DNA of 7,437 nucleotides, taken from the NCBI GenBank assembly GCA_964415525.1, contig CAYQAS010000167.1:1-7437 (forward strand), written 5' to 3'. Within the stretch, counting starts at the first letter, position 1, and every line of letters begins with the position of its first letter. The position numbers were made by a program, and so were the translations under genes. This DNA comes from CAZPUI01 sp964415525. Its GTDB lineage: Bacteria > Acidobacteriota > Holophagae > Holophagales > Holophagaceae. The notes below the pieces were generated by a model. The model did not search any database, was not told the origin of the DNA, and was given only the letters and a program-made list of their open reading frames with translations. Of this stretch, positions 1 to 5,414 are shown one piece after another.

Positions 1-318
1 CAGAGCCTGTTCCGTGGGCTGGGCCACGGAAAGCTCCAGTTCGGGGGTGGCCCGTCCAGGACTCTGAATGAGCACGCTCAGGATCGGCAGGCTCATGTCC
101 GGGAAGAGATCCCGCTTGAGATTGACGAAGGTGAGGATGCCCGCCAACCCCCATGCGATGCTCAGGGCGAAGATCCATCCCTTGCGTGGCAGCAGCCAAT
201 CAAACCAGCGGCGGATGGGAGTCCGATGCTGGGGCACGTAGACCGCATAAGGATCATGCGGCATGGTCGGATCCAATGGCACGTCAGAACCGTTTGGCAG
301 GTTGGAATCAGTGGCCAT
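1..318 (-). CDS. Heavy-metal RND efflux permease, N-terminal fragment (CzcA/CusA-like)
   Basis: This is the inner-membrane proton/cation antiporter of a tripartite efflux pump. Only the first 106 codons are in the window and the gene continues past position 1. The start ATG (318-316) sits behind a strong purine-rich ribosome binding site (AGGGGAGGAAGG) and overlaps the end of the adaptor gene by 11 nt, so the two are probably translationally coupled. After about 45 mostly polar residues comes the first membrane helix (roughly residues 48-66). It is followed by the RND-typical RDLFPD and SPGRATPELE segments, the start of the periplasmic porter domain. The lead before the first helix is longer than the short cytoplasmic tail usual for RND permeases. 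The adaptor and ArsR context favour the heavy-metal (HME) branch. The diagnostic DFG/DET motifs of helix 4 lie outside the window, so the substrate cannot be read. The RND call itself is firm. Confidence 0.88.
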   Translation of the reverse strand, partial: MATDSNLPNGSDVPLDPTMPHDPYAVYVPQHRTPIRRWFDWLLPRKGWIFALSIAWGLAGILTFVNLKRDLFPDMSLPILSVLIQSPGRATPELELSVAQPTEQAL

Positions 319-1444
319 GGCCTTCCTCCCCTTCCGGCTCGGAACGCTTCTGCTGGAACGCCTTCAGCAGGTAGGCACCCTCGGCCACGACGGTCTCGCC
401 GGGCTTCAGCCCTTCGAGGACCAACACTTCGTCCTTGATCTCGACGCCCCGCTTCACGGGGCGGAACTCGGCCTTGTCCTTCTCAACAACGAAGACACCC
501 CAGCGCCCATCCATCTGTTGAAGAGCCGCCTGGGGAAGGTAGATTCCCTTCTCCATGGGCACCTTCACCTCAACCGGAGTGCCGGGGATGGGCAGAGGTC
601 CGCCGACGAACCGAAGCCGGAAACCCATCCGCCGCGTGTCCGCCGTGAGGGCCGTTGGCGTCCCTTCCAGGCGGGCCTTCCAGACCTTGCCGCTGGTGTG
701 GCGCACTTCCGTCTCTGAGCCCGGATTCCAACCCACTGGACCCGGCTGGGGAACCTCCAGCTTCACAATGGAAGCCTGGGCAGCCTGGAAGGTGCCCAGT
801 TCCTGGCCAGCTTCGACGCCCTGGCCCTTCTGGACCGTCCAGGCGATCAGAGAACCCGCAGAAGGGGCTTTCACCTGGAAGGTGGCACCCGCCTCTCCAG
901 GCTTGAGGCCCACAGCCTCCAGTCCCAGGCGTGCGGCCTCTTCCTCGGCCTGGGCCGTTTCCGCTTCGCTACGAACGGTTTCAAGATCCCTTCGGGCTCC
1001 CGCCCCGGCTTTGTAGAGCTTCTCCTCACGAGCCAGTTCCGATTGAGCCCGCGTCAGTTTCGATTTGGCGGAAATCCACTCCGCCTTGAGGCGGGCCAGT
1101 TCGGGGCTCTGAATGAGGGCGAGGGTCGTGCCCGCCCCCCGGCCCTGTCCGGGAACGGCCACAAGCTGGCTGATGATGCCTTTGACCGGGCTGCTCAACA
1201 CCGCCTGGGCCGCCTCATCCCCCTGGGCCTCGCCGGGCACCCACCGGGTTTCCACGCGGGCTTCCGACACCTTCAGCAGCTTGATGCCCCGCATTTCCTG
1301 AATTGAGATATGGGCTCCCTCGCCCGCCTCTCCGTGCTCATGCTCGTGTTTCTCGCTCTCCGCTTTCGCGGAGGATTTCTTTGAGCATCCAACGCCCGCT
1401 ACGAGCAGCAGGGCCAGGGGAAGGCTCATGACGATCCGGTTCAT
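308..1444 (-). CDS. RND efflux periplasmic adaptor, probable lipoprotein with His-rich ends (CzcB-like)
   Basis: This is the membrane-fusion protein linking the RND permease to the outer-membrane channel. It has 378 residues. The N terminus has a hydrophobic signal ending in LVAGVGC, a somewhat atypical lipobox with Cys20 as the acylation candidate. A His-rich stretch follows (HEHEH, residues 33-37, with His45 close by), and the protein ends in GHGH. Both are plausible low-affinity metal-binding tails. The order of domains is usual: a first half-lipoyl segment (about 85-115), an alpha-helical hairpin rich in Ala, Glu and Lys (about 115-180), a second half-lipoyl segment (about 190-220), a beta-barrel (about 225-295) and a membrane-proximal domain (about 300-360). 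The start ATG overlaps the stop of the upstream channel gene as ATGA and is preceded by GAGGTGA. The next gene, the permease, overlaps its 3' end. The metal specificity (Zn/Co/Cd versus Cu/Ag) cannot be decided from this sequence. Confidence 0.9.
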   Translation of the reverse strand: MNRIVMSLPLALLLVAGVGCSKKSSAKAESEKHEHEHGEAGEGAHISIQEMRGIKLLKVSEARVETRWVPGEAQGDEAAQAVLSSPVKGIISQLVAVPGQGRGAGTTLALIQSPELARLKAEWISAKSKLTRAQSELAREEKLYKAGAGARRDLETVRSEAETAQAEEEAARLGLEAVGLKPGEAGATFQVKAPSAGSLIAWTVQKGQGVEAGQELGTFQAAQASIVKLEVPQPGPVGWNPGSETEVRHTSGKVWKARLEGTPTALTADTRRMGFRLRFVGGPLPIPGTPVEVKVPMEKGIYLPQAALQQMDGRWGVFVVEKDKAEFRPVKRGVEIKDEVLVLEGLKPGETVVAEGAYLLKAFQQKRSEPEGEEGHGH

Positions 1445-2625
1445 GGGTTCACCTCGGGGAGCAGAGTCTGAAGTTCGGCCACCAGGAGGTGCTGCGTGTG
1501 AACGCGGCGAAGGGAGGCCATCTGGGATTCGAGCAACTGGCGGCGGATGGGCAGCGCATCCGAGGGGCGTTCCCGCCCCTCCTGGAGACGCAGGCTGACG
1601 GCCTCCAGGGATTTCGCAAAGTCCGGAACGACGGTGGATGCAGGGGTCTTCTTGATGCGTGAGAAAGCCGATTCGGCGCGGGCATCCAGTTCTGCGAGCG
1701 CCTGTCGGGCCTCACCCTGGACCGCACGAAGCTGGACCTCGGTGTTCCGTCGGATCGCTGCGCTCTCGCCGGGACGCGGAAGACGAATGGCCATCCCAAT
1801 TCGAGTGACCTTCTCGTCTCCCTCCTGGGCGTAGCTCCCCCGTAGGCTCCAGCGGCTGAGTGCCTGGGCCTCTTTCAGGCGGAGGCTTTGGGTTTCCAGA
1901 TCTGCCTGGGCCAGGAGCGCCTTTCGCAGCGGGCTTTCCTGCAACCGGCGATCCAGATCGACCGTGTAGATCACCGGCACAGAGCCGGGCTCCGCCAGCG
2001 CCACGGGAGCGACCGGGAGGTCGGCCAGTGCCACCAGGGCACCCCAGGTCTTGGCTTCCTGAATTCTGGCTTCGTCCAACTCCTGCTGGACCTTGAGGCG
2101 TTCTCCCTCCACCAGGGAGACCTGGAAAGCGGGATCGGCACCGGCTTCCAACCGTGCCTTGGCAGCTTCCAGCCAGCGGTCCACCGTGCCGAGATCGGCT
2201 TCGCGCAGGGCCACCAGACGGGCTGCCAGCCAAGCATCCAGGTAAGCGTTTCTGAGCCGGAACTGCCCCTCCCGACGGGCGGCTTCGACCATCAAGGGAT
2301 GAGCCTTGCCCAGGCTGGTTTCGAGGGCTGCGCGGGTCCGTGGAGACAGAAAGAGGGGCAAATCGACCTCGAAGCCCTTGTCGGTGCTTGTGCCGCTCCC
2401 TGGAGTCCGACGTGGACCGGCCAACAGCGAGACACTCGGACCTTCCCGAAGGAAACCTTTGCTTTCCTGGGATTGGAGCCCGCGCTCCGCGAGTAGGGCC
2501 TCTGCACGCCATTGTTCGGGCGCAGGTCGCGCCTTGCCTTGGATGTCTTGAAAGGTGAGTGGAGCCTGGGCCGCTGCCTGCACGACCAGCAGACAGGGCA
2601 GTGCCCCGATGAATAGGGTTCGCAT
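1441..2625 (-). CDS. TolC-family outer membrane efflux protein (CzcC-like)
   Basis: This is the outer-membrane channel of the tripartite pump. It has 394 residues, slightly shorter than many family members (roughly 410-450). A signal peptide covers about residues 1-21, with a probable cut after AQA. The rest is long amphipathic helix, heavy in Ala, Leu, Glu and Arg (for example about residues 150-200 and 290-390). Short beta-prone segments such as GPSVSLLAG and GFEVDLPLFL fit the barrel strands. The two halves form the internal repeat expected of the OEP fold. The start ATG has a good ribosome binding site (GAGG, then ACTCC). The stop codon overlaps the adaptor start in an ATGA. A 65-nt gap separates it from the small Cys/His gene upstream, and that gap holds a weak 5-bp hairpin (2653-2667). 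The gene is in the same operon and orientation as the sensor and the pump genes. Confidence 0.85.
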   Translation of the reverse strand: MRTLFIGALPCLLVVQAAAQAPLTFQDIQGKARPAPEQWRAEALLAERGLQSQESKGFLREGPSVSLLAGPRRTPGSGTSTDKGFEVDLPLFLSPRTRAALETSLGKAHPLMVEAARREGQFRLRNAYLDAWLAARLVALREADLGTVDRWLEAAKARLEAGADPAFQVSLVEGERLKVQQELDEARIQEAKTWGALVALADLPVAPVALAEPGSVPVIYTVDLDRRLQESPLRKALLAQADLETQSLRLKEAQALSRWSLRGSYAQEGDEKVTRIGMAIRLPRPGESAAIRRNTEVQLRAVQGEARQALAELDARAESAFSRIKKTPASTVVPDFAKSLEAVSLRLQEGRERPSDALPIRRQLLESQMASLRRVHTQHLLVAELQTLLPEVNP

Positions 2626-2690
2626 GGAGTCCTCGAAGGATATGGAGAAATAGGCTCATCGAGAGCCGACCCAATTGCGCTACGGCAGGG

Positions 2691-2957
2691 TCATGCCCGA
2701 GGAGGGGCTTTCTCCGGTTCGAGGTCCAGGTTCAGAATGGGCCGGACGACCGTCTCTTCGTAGGTCGGTTCCGGAAGCGGGTCTGGAGGTGGTGGGACCG
2801 GAGTCTTCGGGATCACAGCGGGAGCACAGTCATCCAGGCAGAGGATGTGCGGGGTGGAGGCAGCGCTTCGACCCGAATCATGACAATGATCCTGCCCAGA
2901 GGTCGCCAGGAAGCTGGCGACCACCACGAGCAGGAGCATTGCGATCCACCGTCTCAT
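2691..2957 (-). CDS. Small exported Cys/His and Pro-rich protein, putative periplasmic metal-binding protein (CzcI-like position)
   Basis: This is an 88-residue protein that I do not recognise as a named family. It begins MRRW and has a hydrophobic signal (residues 5-19). A cluster of potential metal ligands follows immediately: His24, Cys25, His26, His37, Cys40 and Cys44, the last two in CLDDC. The rest is Pro-rich (PVPPPPDPLPEP, about 53-64) and then acidic. The start codon overlaps the stop of the arsR-like gene in an ATGA, which argues for real translation and chooses this start over the upstream in-frame ones. Small secreted proteins with Cys/His motifs, such as CzcI, occur at the head of czc-type operons. 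The similarity here is in size, location and ligand type, not proven homology. Likely roles, all inferred, are periplasmic metal buffering or modulation of the pump. Confidence 0.68.
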   Translation of the reverse strand: MRRWIAMLLLVVVASFLATSGQDHCHDSGRSAASTPHILCLDDCAPAVIPKTPVPPPPDPLPEPTYEETVVRPILNLDLEPEKAPPRA

Positions 2958-3328
2958 GCCTGAACGCCCCCAAGATGCTTCTGGCGTTCTTCGTTGAGGC
3001 ATTGGCCGTGATAGAGCAGTTTGGCCACACACTCATCCACGATGCGGTAGTGGATGTGACTGCCGTGCCTACGGGTTTCGAGAATGCCCATATCGGCCAG
3101 ACGGCGAAGCTGGTTGGATACCGCCGTTGGTTTCATGCTGACGGCCTCTGCCAAATCGCCCATGCAGGGATCGTCCATGCGGCTGAGGGCGTGCAGAAGC
3201 CGAAGCCGGGTCGCGCTGGCCAACACCTCGAAAAGCCGCTCCAAACTTATGGCGTCTCGCTCCGTCAGTAACGGTCGAGACGGAAAGGGCGTTTTTGGAG
3301 GGCAGGGTTCAGGGAGCATGGGACACAT
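2954..3328 (-). CDS. ArsR/SmtB-family metal-sensing transcriptional repressor
   Basis: This 124-residue winged-helix regulator should bind its own operon promoter and let go when metal binds. The dimerisation/helix part is LFEVLASATRLRLLHAL. It is followed by an SmtB/CadC-like DPCMGDLAEAV segment (Cys55), the recognition helix TAVSNQLRRLADMGILE (about 68-84) and the wing RRHGSHIHYRI. The C-terminal helix carries Asp98, Cys100, His107, Cys110 and Glu114, near where SmtB has its alpha5 zinc ligands. An N-terminal Cys pair (Cys2, Cys9) together with Cys55 recalls the alpha3N site of Cd/Pb sensors. The reading frame stays open upstream to 3550, but that part overlaps the transposase gene and lacks family similarity, so I start at the ATG at 3328. 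A second ATG three codons later is also possible, and no strong ribosome binding site precedes either. The gene is first in the efflux operon and overlaps the next gene. Confidence 0.87.
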   Translation of the reverse strand: MCPMLPEPCPPKTPFPSRPLLTERDAISLERLFEVLASATRLRLLHALSRMDDPCMGDLAEAVSMKPTAVSNQLRRLADMGILETRRHGSHIHYRIVDECVAKLLYHGQCLNEERQKHLGGVQA

Positions 3329-3338
3329 TCCACGGCTC

Positions 3339-3366
3339 AGTGTAGTCTTGAAGTCGGGCCGTGCAA
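3339..3366 (-). promoter_or_regulatory. Candidate promoter of the metal-resistance operon
   Basis: On the minus strand, TTGCAC (3366-3361) is followed after 16 nt by TACACT (3344-3339). The -10 matches four of six consensus bases and the -35 is weak. Transcription would begin only a few bases before the ATG at 3328, giving an almost leaderless message, or a short leader if the second ATG (3319) is used. This is the only plausible promoter I see in the 94 bp between the transposase stop and the sensor gene. I see no clear 12-2-12 ArsR operator. A nearby TTCGAA palindrome (3374-3379) is the only symmetric element. Confidence 0.25.
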
Positions 3367-3422
3367 CGGGAAATTCGAACAGAGGATGCCCCTGGTTCCT
3401 CCGATGTGAAGTTGAAACTCCG

Positions 3423-4733
3423 CTATGCGCTGGGGCGTACGGGTGGAGATTCGCAAGCACGAACCCAGCGTTCCTCGTACTTCTTGGGCTTTGCCTTGAC
3501 CACTCGTGGGCACTTTCGTCCTTTGCCCGGTTTGTGCAGCAACTGTCCAATTCTACGTTGGCGACGTTCCATCAGGCCATCGAACGGCTTTGAATCCTTG
3601 CCCTTCGTTGCCTGAAGCAACAATTTGTCCTGAAGGAGATGCATTGACCGCACAAAACTGACCACGCAAGGCGAGGCGTTGACTCTGCGTGCGACCTCGG
3701 CCATCTCCTTCCTGACGAGGTTATACGCTATAAAAGTGCCCCAGATTTCTTGTTTGATCATTTCAGGGCTAAAACTGCGCAATTTGGGCGCACCCTGCGA
3801 CATTGTGACCTTGAGTTCGCAATAACTAGTTTCAATTTCCCATCGTCTGGCATATAGACTGATTAATTCTTCTGCTGGAAATTTTTTTGAATCCTGGAGA
3901 GATGTCAATAGATGAAAGACATTTCCCTGTGAATCTGTCGCACGTATCATCCTCATGGACCATTGTTTTGGCAATTCTGGATGCAGTTTTTGAGCCTGCT
4001 TGCTGACTGACATCCTAACAATAGCATCATTTTTTGTGCCAGAAATGCGTTCATATCTTAGATCTTTTCGGGCTGGAATCAAAAAATGACGATCATGGCC
4101 ATTGTTAGTAAGTCCAAGCAGGAGTGCCGCAGAAAAGAAACCTTTATCAAACACCGTTAAAGAACTGTCCAGAATTTTAATTATCAAGTCCTCTGCATAA
4201 CGCATCTCGTTTTTTGCATATTCACCAAATGATGCATCAACAACCATGCGCGATGGTATTGATGTAAGTGTGACGATTCGGATTTGAGGATAACTTGAAG
4301 CTTTCCCACTAGAATAAATTTGCGAACCAAATTCCATGCGATTTTCCTTGGAATCTGGTGCCCGGAGAGATGTCCCGTCCATCGCCCACAACGACAATCC
4401 ATGCCATGGTTCTTCCGCATCAGATTCGGTAGTCCATCGCAACGACGAGTTCCGAAATAACAGTTCCAGTGGGGCCGCACCGAGCTTCTGACGAGCTTGT
4501 GTAATCGCGCTTTTAGAGACAAAGGCTCCGGTTCCATCTGGGAGGACCAAATCCAGGGATTCGGTGACCTCCGCCATGGACCGCTGCCGGTAAAGCCCCA
4601 TGGCAATGATCGCCTGCACGACATACTCCGCCGGTAAACGGCGGTTCCGGATGGTGGCTTTCTTGGTTGCGTCCAGGGCCTCGCGGATCCACCCCATCGG
4701 CAGGTGGGCACCCAGACGAACAAATGCGCTCAC
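3423..4733 (-). CDS. IS4-family transposase (DDE/YREK), apparently intact
   Basis: This is a cut-and-paste transposase, 436 residues from the proposed GTG start, against about 442 for the IS4 protein. The N-terminal IS4 domain is recognisable: RRLPAEYVVQAIIAMGLYRQRS, then LDLVLPDG and SAITQARQKLGA. The catalytic residues are present: Asp119 in AMDGT, Asp196 in FDKGFF, and the signature Y-x2-R-x3-E-x6-K at Tyr294, Arg297, Glu301 and Lys308 (YARRWEIE...LK). The C-terminal end (PRVVKAKPKKY) matches the family, so the protein is full length. The frame is open upstream to 5036, but that part shows no family similarity. The GTG at 4733 is chosen because its length fits and it overlaps the stop codon of a leader ORF that has a good ribosome binding site. 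Another option is the ATG at 4697. The middle of the gene is far richer in A+T than its ends. Confidence 0.9.
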   Translation of the reverse strand: MSAFVRLGAHLPMGWIREALDATKKATIRNRRLPAEYVVQAIIAMGLYRQRSMAEVTESLDLVLPDGTGAFVSKSAITQARQKLGAAPLELLFRNSSLRWTTESDAEEPWHGLSLWAMDGTSLRAPDSKENRMEFGSQIYSSGKASSYPQIRIVTLTSIPSRMVVDASFGEYAKNEMRYAEDLIIKILDSSLTVFDKGFFSAALLLGLTNNGHDRHFLIPARKDLRYERISGTKNDAIVRMSVSKQAQKLHPELPKQWSMRMIRATDSQGNVFHLLTSLQDSKKFPAEELISLYARRWEIETSYCELKVTMSQGAPKLRSFSPEMIKQEIWGTFIAYNLVRKEMAEVARRVNASPCVVSFVRSMHLLQDKLLLQATKGKDSKPFDGLMERRQRRIGQLLHKPGKGRKCPRVVKAKPKKYEERWVRACESPPVRPSA

Positions 4734-4786
4734 GGCAATCGAGTTCGGCTTGGCCGAAGCCCAATCAGGGCTATAATGGTGGACAT
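4730..4786 (-). CDS. 18-codon leader ORF coupled to the IS4 transposase start
   Basis: This short ORF starts at an ATG (4786-4784) with GGAGG four bases upstream (4795-4791), the best ribosome binding site in the region. It encodes 18 residues beginning MSTIIALIGLR and stops at TGA (4732-4730). That TGA overlaps the proposed GTG start of the transposase (4733-4731) as GTGA. The transposase GTG has no ribosome binding site of its own. The arrangement suggests that ribosomes finishing the leader restart on the transposase, keeping its level low. It could be fortuitous. The peptide itself probably has no function. Confidence 0.4.
   Translation of the reverse strand: MSTIIALIGLRPSRTRLP
4750..4777 (+). 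promoter_or_regulatory. Candidate outward promoter on the strand opposite the transposase
   Basis: TTGGCC (4750-4755) is followed after 16 nt by a perfect TATAAT (4772-4777). Four of six -35 bases and all six -10 bases match the sigma-70 consensus. Transcription would start near 4784, at the leader ORF start codon, and run away from the transposase gene. Its product would be antisense to the ribosome binding site at 4791-4795. No plus-strand protein gene follows until 5501. Confidence 0.4.
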
Positions 4787-4985
4787 AGAGCCTCCATGAG
4801 GTTCCGGTCTGCCCTTCCAAGACGTGCCGGAACCCAGGTTCACCAAGGGTGGTAGGTCCCTCGACCTGCCACCTGTTCGTACAGGCCTTGCCTGACAACC
4901 CCAGAGGCGTTACTTTTCCGTGGAGCCCCACGGATGGCTCGTCTGGGAGTTGGAAGGCGGGTGGACGAGACCCGCCTTCGCTTTT
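4784..4985 (+). ncRNA. Predicted antisense RNA over the transposase leader (RNA-OUT-like)
   Basis: This RNA is predicted from position only. It would begin about 7 nt after the TATAAT at 4772-4777 and end at a GC-rich hairpin followed by TTTT at 4982-4985, a length of about 200 nt. It would be complementary to the start codon and ribosome binding site of the leader ORF. Along the way it could form four hairpins: 4800-4834 (8-bp stem GGTTCCGG/CCGGAACC), 4872-4885 (5 bp), 4918-4933 (6 bp, CCGTGG/CCACGG) and 4953-4979 (10 bp). IS10, another IS4-family element, uses a shorter antisense RNA in this way. Weak points are the distance from -10 to terminator, the short T tract and a left IS end that is not defined. 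Confidence 0.3.
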
Positions 4986-4991
4986 GCGAAG
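4953..4991 (+). terminator. Two overlapping hairpins, terminator-like on the plus strand
   Basis: A 10-bp perfect stem, GAAGGCGGGT (4953-4962) with ACCCGCCTTC (4970-4979), closes a 7-nt loop. It is followed by GC and TTTT. A second stem, CTTCGC (4976-4981) with GCGAAG (4986-4991), has a TTTT loop and shares four bases with the first, so the two cannot both form fully. Read on the plus strand, the first hairpin plus T tract looks like a modest intrinsic terminator. Read on the minus strand it lies about 200 nt after the ner-like gene and lacks a T tract. Confidence 0.4.
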
Positions 4992-5118
4992 AGTTGGGTC
5001 AGTCCACAGGGACCGGGTTGGCTGCGGGCAGTCGTCCTACTGCAACAACCTAGCGGCCATCCATTTCCCACATAAGACGGGATTTTCTGGGAGCATCAGC
5101 CCAAGGCCGATGTTTGCT

Positions 5119-5134
5119 GGTTGCATCACCTCCT
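5119..5134 (+). other. 16S rRNA 3'-end-like sequence (anti-Shine-Dalgarno match)
   Basis: The bases GGTTGCATCACCTCCT differ at one position from the E. coli 16S 3' end (GGTTGGATCACCTCCT) and at two from the variant with GGCTGG. On the minus strand this is a very long Shine-Dalgarno sequence, AGGAGGTGAT. The only nearby start, ATG at 5126, overlaps it with just two bases of spacing, too close for normal initiation. Nothing else of 16S is visible around it, so it is not an rRNA fragment of any length. Confidence 0.35.
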
Positions 5135-5180
5135 GTCACAAGACGCGGGGAGCACGGGGACGAGCCGGGCCACCGGGCGA

Positions 5181-5414
5181 CTACTTGCGAATGCGATCCT
5201 CAGGAGGACAAGGGAAGCGAAAAGGCCAGAGTTCGGCTTCAGGTACGCCAATCAATTGAGAGATGAAGGCACGCACCTGAGGCGAACTCCCCGTCCGAAT
5301 GGTCAGGGTTACGGTTGATCTGCTGATGCCGAGATGCTCAGAGATTCGCTGGTGAGTCCACCCGCACTTCCGAATCCCGGCGATGATGTCCTGGGGATGC
5401 CACGCAACGACCAT
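5181..5414 (-). CDS. Ner/Nlp-type winged HTH transcriptional regulator
   Basis: This is a 77-residue DNA-binding protein of the Ner family (phage Mu Ner, Nlp/SfsB). The family hallmark AWHPQDIIAGIRKCG lies at residues 4-18. The helix-turn-helix segment HQRISEHLGISRSTVTLTIRT (about 20-40) follows, and then the C-terminal GVPEAELWPFRFP, matching the family pattern GVPPxxIWPxRY. The start is the ATG at 5414, with GAGGAGG and proper spacing just upstream. An in-frame ATG at 5456 would run through the operator region. Ner proteins shut down early lytic transcription in Mu-like phages, and here it faces an XRE repressor-like gene. No other phage gene follows, so it may be an orphan remnant or a domesticated regulator. 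Its unusually long downstream region has a hairpin but no clear terminator. Confidence 0.82.
   Translation of the reverse strand: MVVAWHPQDIIAGIRKCGWTHQRISEHLGISRSTVTLTIRTGSSPQVRAFISQLIGVPEAELWPFRFPCPPEDRIRK

Larger units (their letters stand above)
3423..4834 (-). mobile_element. IS4-family insertion sequence, minimal extent (ends not determined)
   Basis: The element is defined by its intact transposase gene plus the leader and hairpin region before it. I compared the two flanks (3300-3440 and 4734-5000) by eye and found no convincing terminal inverted repeat and no clean target duplication. The boundaries given are therefore a minimum. The right end may lie anywhere between 3329 and 3422, just ahead of the arsR-like gene. 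The left end may lie anywhere from about 4787 to 5036. The orientation is the same as the metal operon. No passenger gene is visible inside. Confidence 0.6.
4787..5180. other. Structured non-coding stretch between the IS4 element and the ner-like gene
   Basis: No convincing gene lies in these 394 bases. The minus frame of the transposase continues open to 5036, then meets a TAG (5039-5037). A 29-codon ORF in that same frame precedes it (5126-5037, beginning MQPANIGLGL), but it resembles nothing I know. The stretch is unusually rich in hairpins between 4800 and 4991. At its far end it holds a sequence complementary to the 3' end of 16S rRNA. Part of it must be the left flank of the IS and part may be a remnant of what the IS interrupted. 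Confidence 0.5.

Noticed and set aside
1712..2674. Long minus-strand ORF of 320 codons in another frame of the outer-membrane channel gene
   Set aside because: Its translation is Pro/Arg/Gly-rich with no family similarity and is explained by the GC-rich codon bias of the real gene in the neighbouring frame.
3329..3550. N-terminal extension of the ArsR-like protein to 198 residues
   Set aside because: It overlaps the transposase gene, has no ArsR similarity, and the family length fits the 124-residue version.
4872..4885. LexA/SOS-box-like palindrome CCTGT-TCGT-ACAGG
   Set aside because: The spacing between half-sites is four bases, not the eight of the enterobacterial box, and no SOS gene is adjacent.
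3344..4890. Short matches between the two IS flanks (CGAACAG at 3376 and its complement at 4873; GTCTTG near 3345 and 4821)
   Set aside because: Similarity stops after 6-7 bases without gaps, so these are not credible terminal inverted repeats.
4993..4999. GTTGGGT resembling an integron attC core site
   Set aside because: No matching RYYYAAC partner at suitable distance and no integrase or cassette structure.
4734..5036. Upstream in-frame extension of the transposase (open to 5036)
   Set aside because: No similarity to IS4 transposases before about residue 67 of the longest version, and the region is full of hairpins; open frames are common by chance at this base composition.
3308..5096. 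Direct repeat TTC(A/T)GGGAGCAT at 3308-3319 and 5085-5096, a possible 12-bp target duplication of the IS4 element
   Set aside because: One copy lies inside the arsR-like coding region, there is a mismatch, and the bases just inside show no inverted-repeat similarity.
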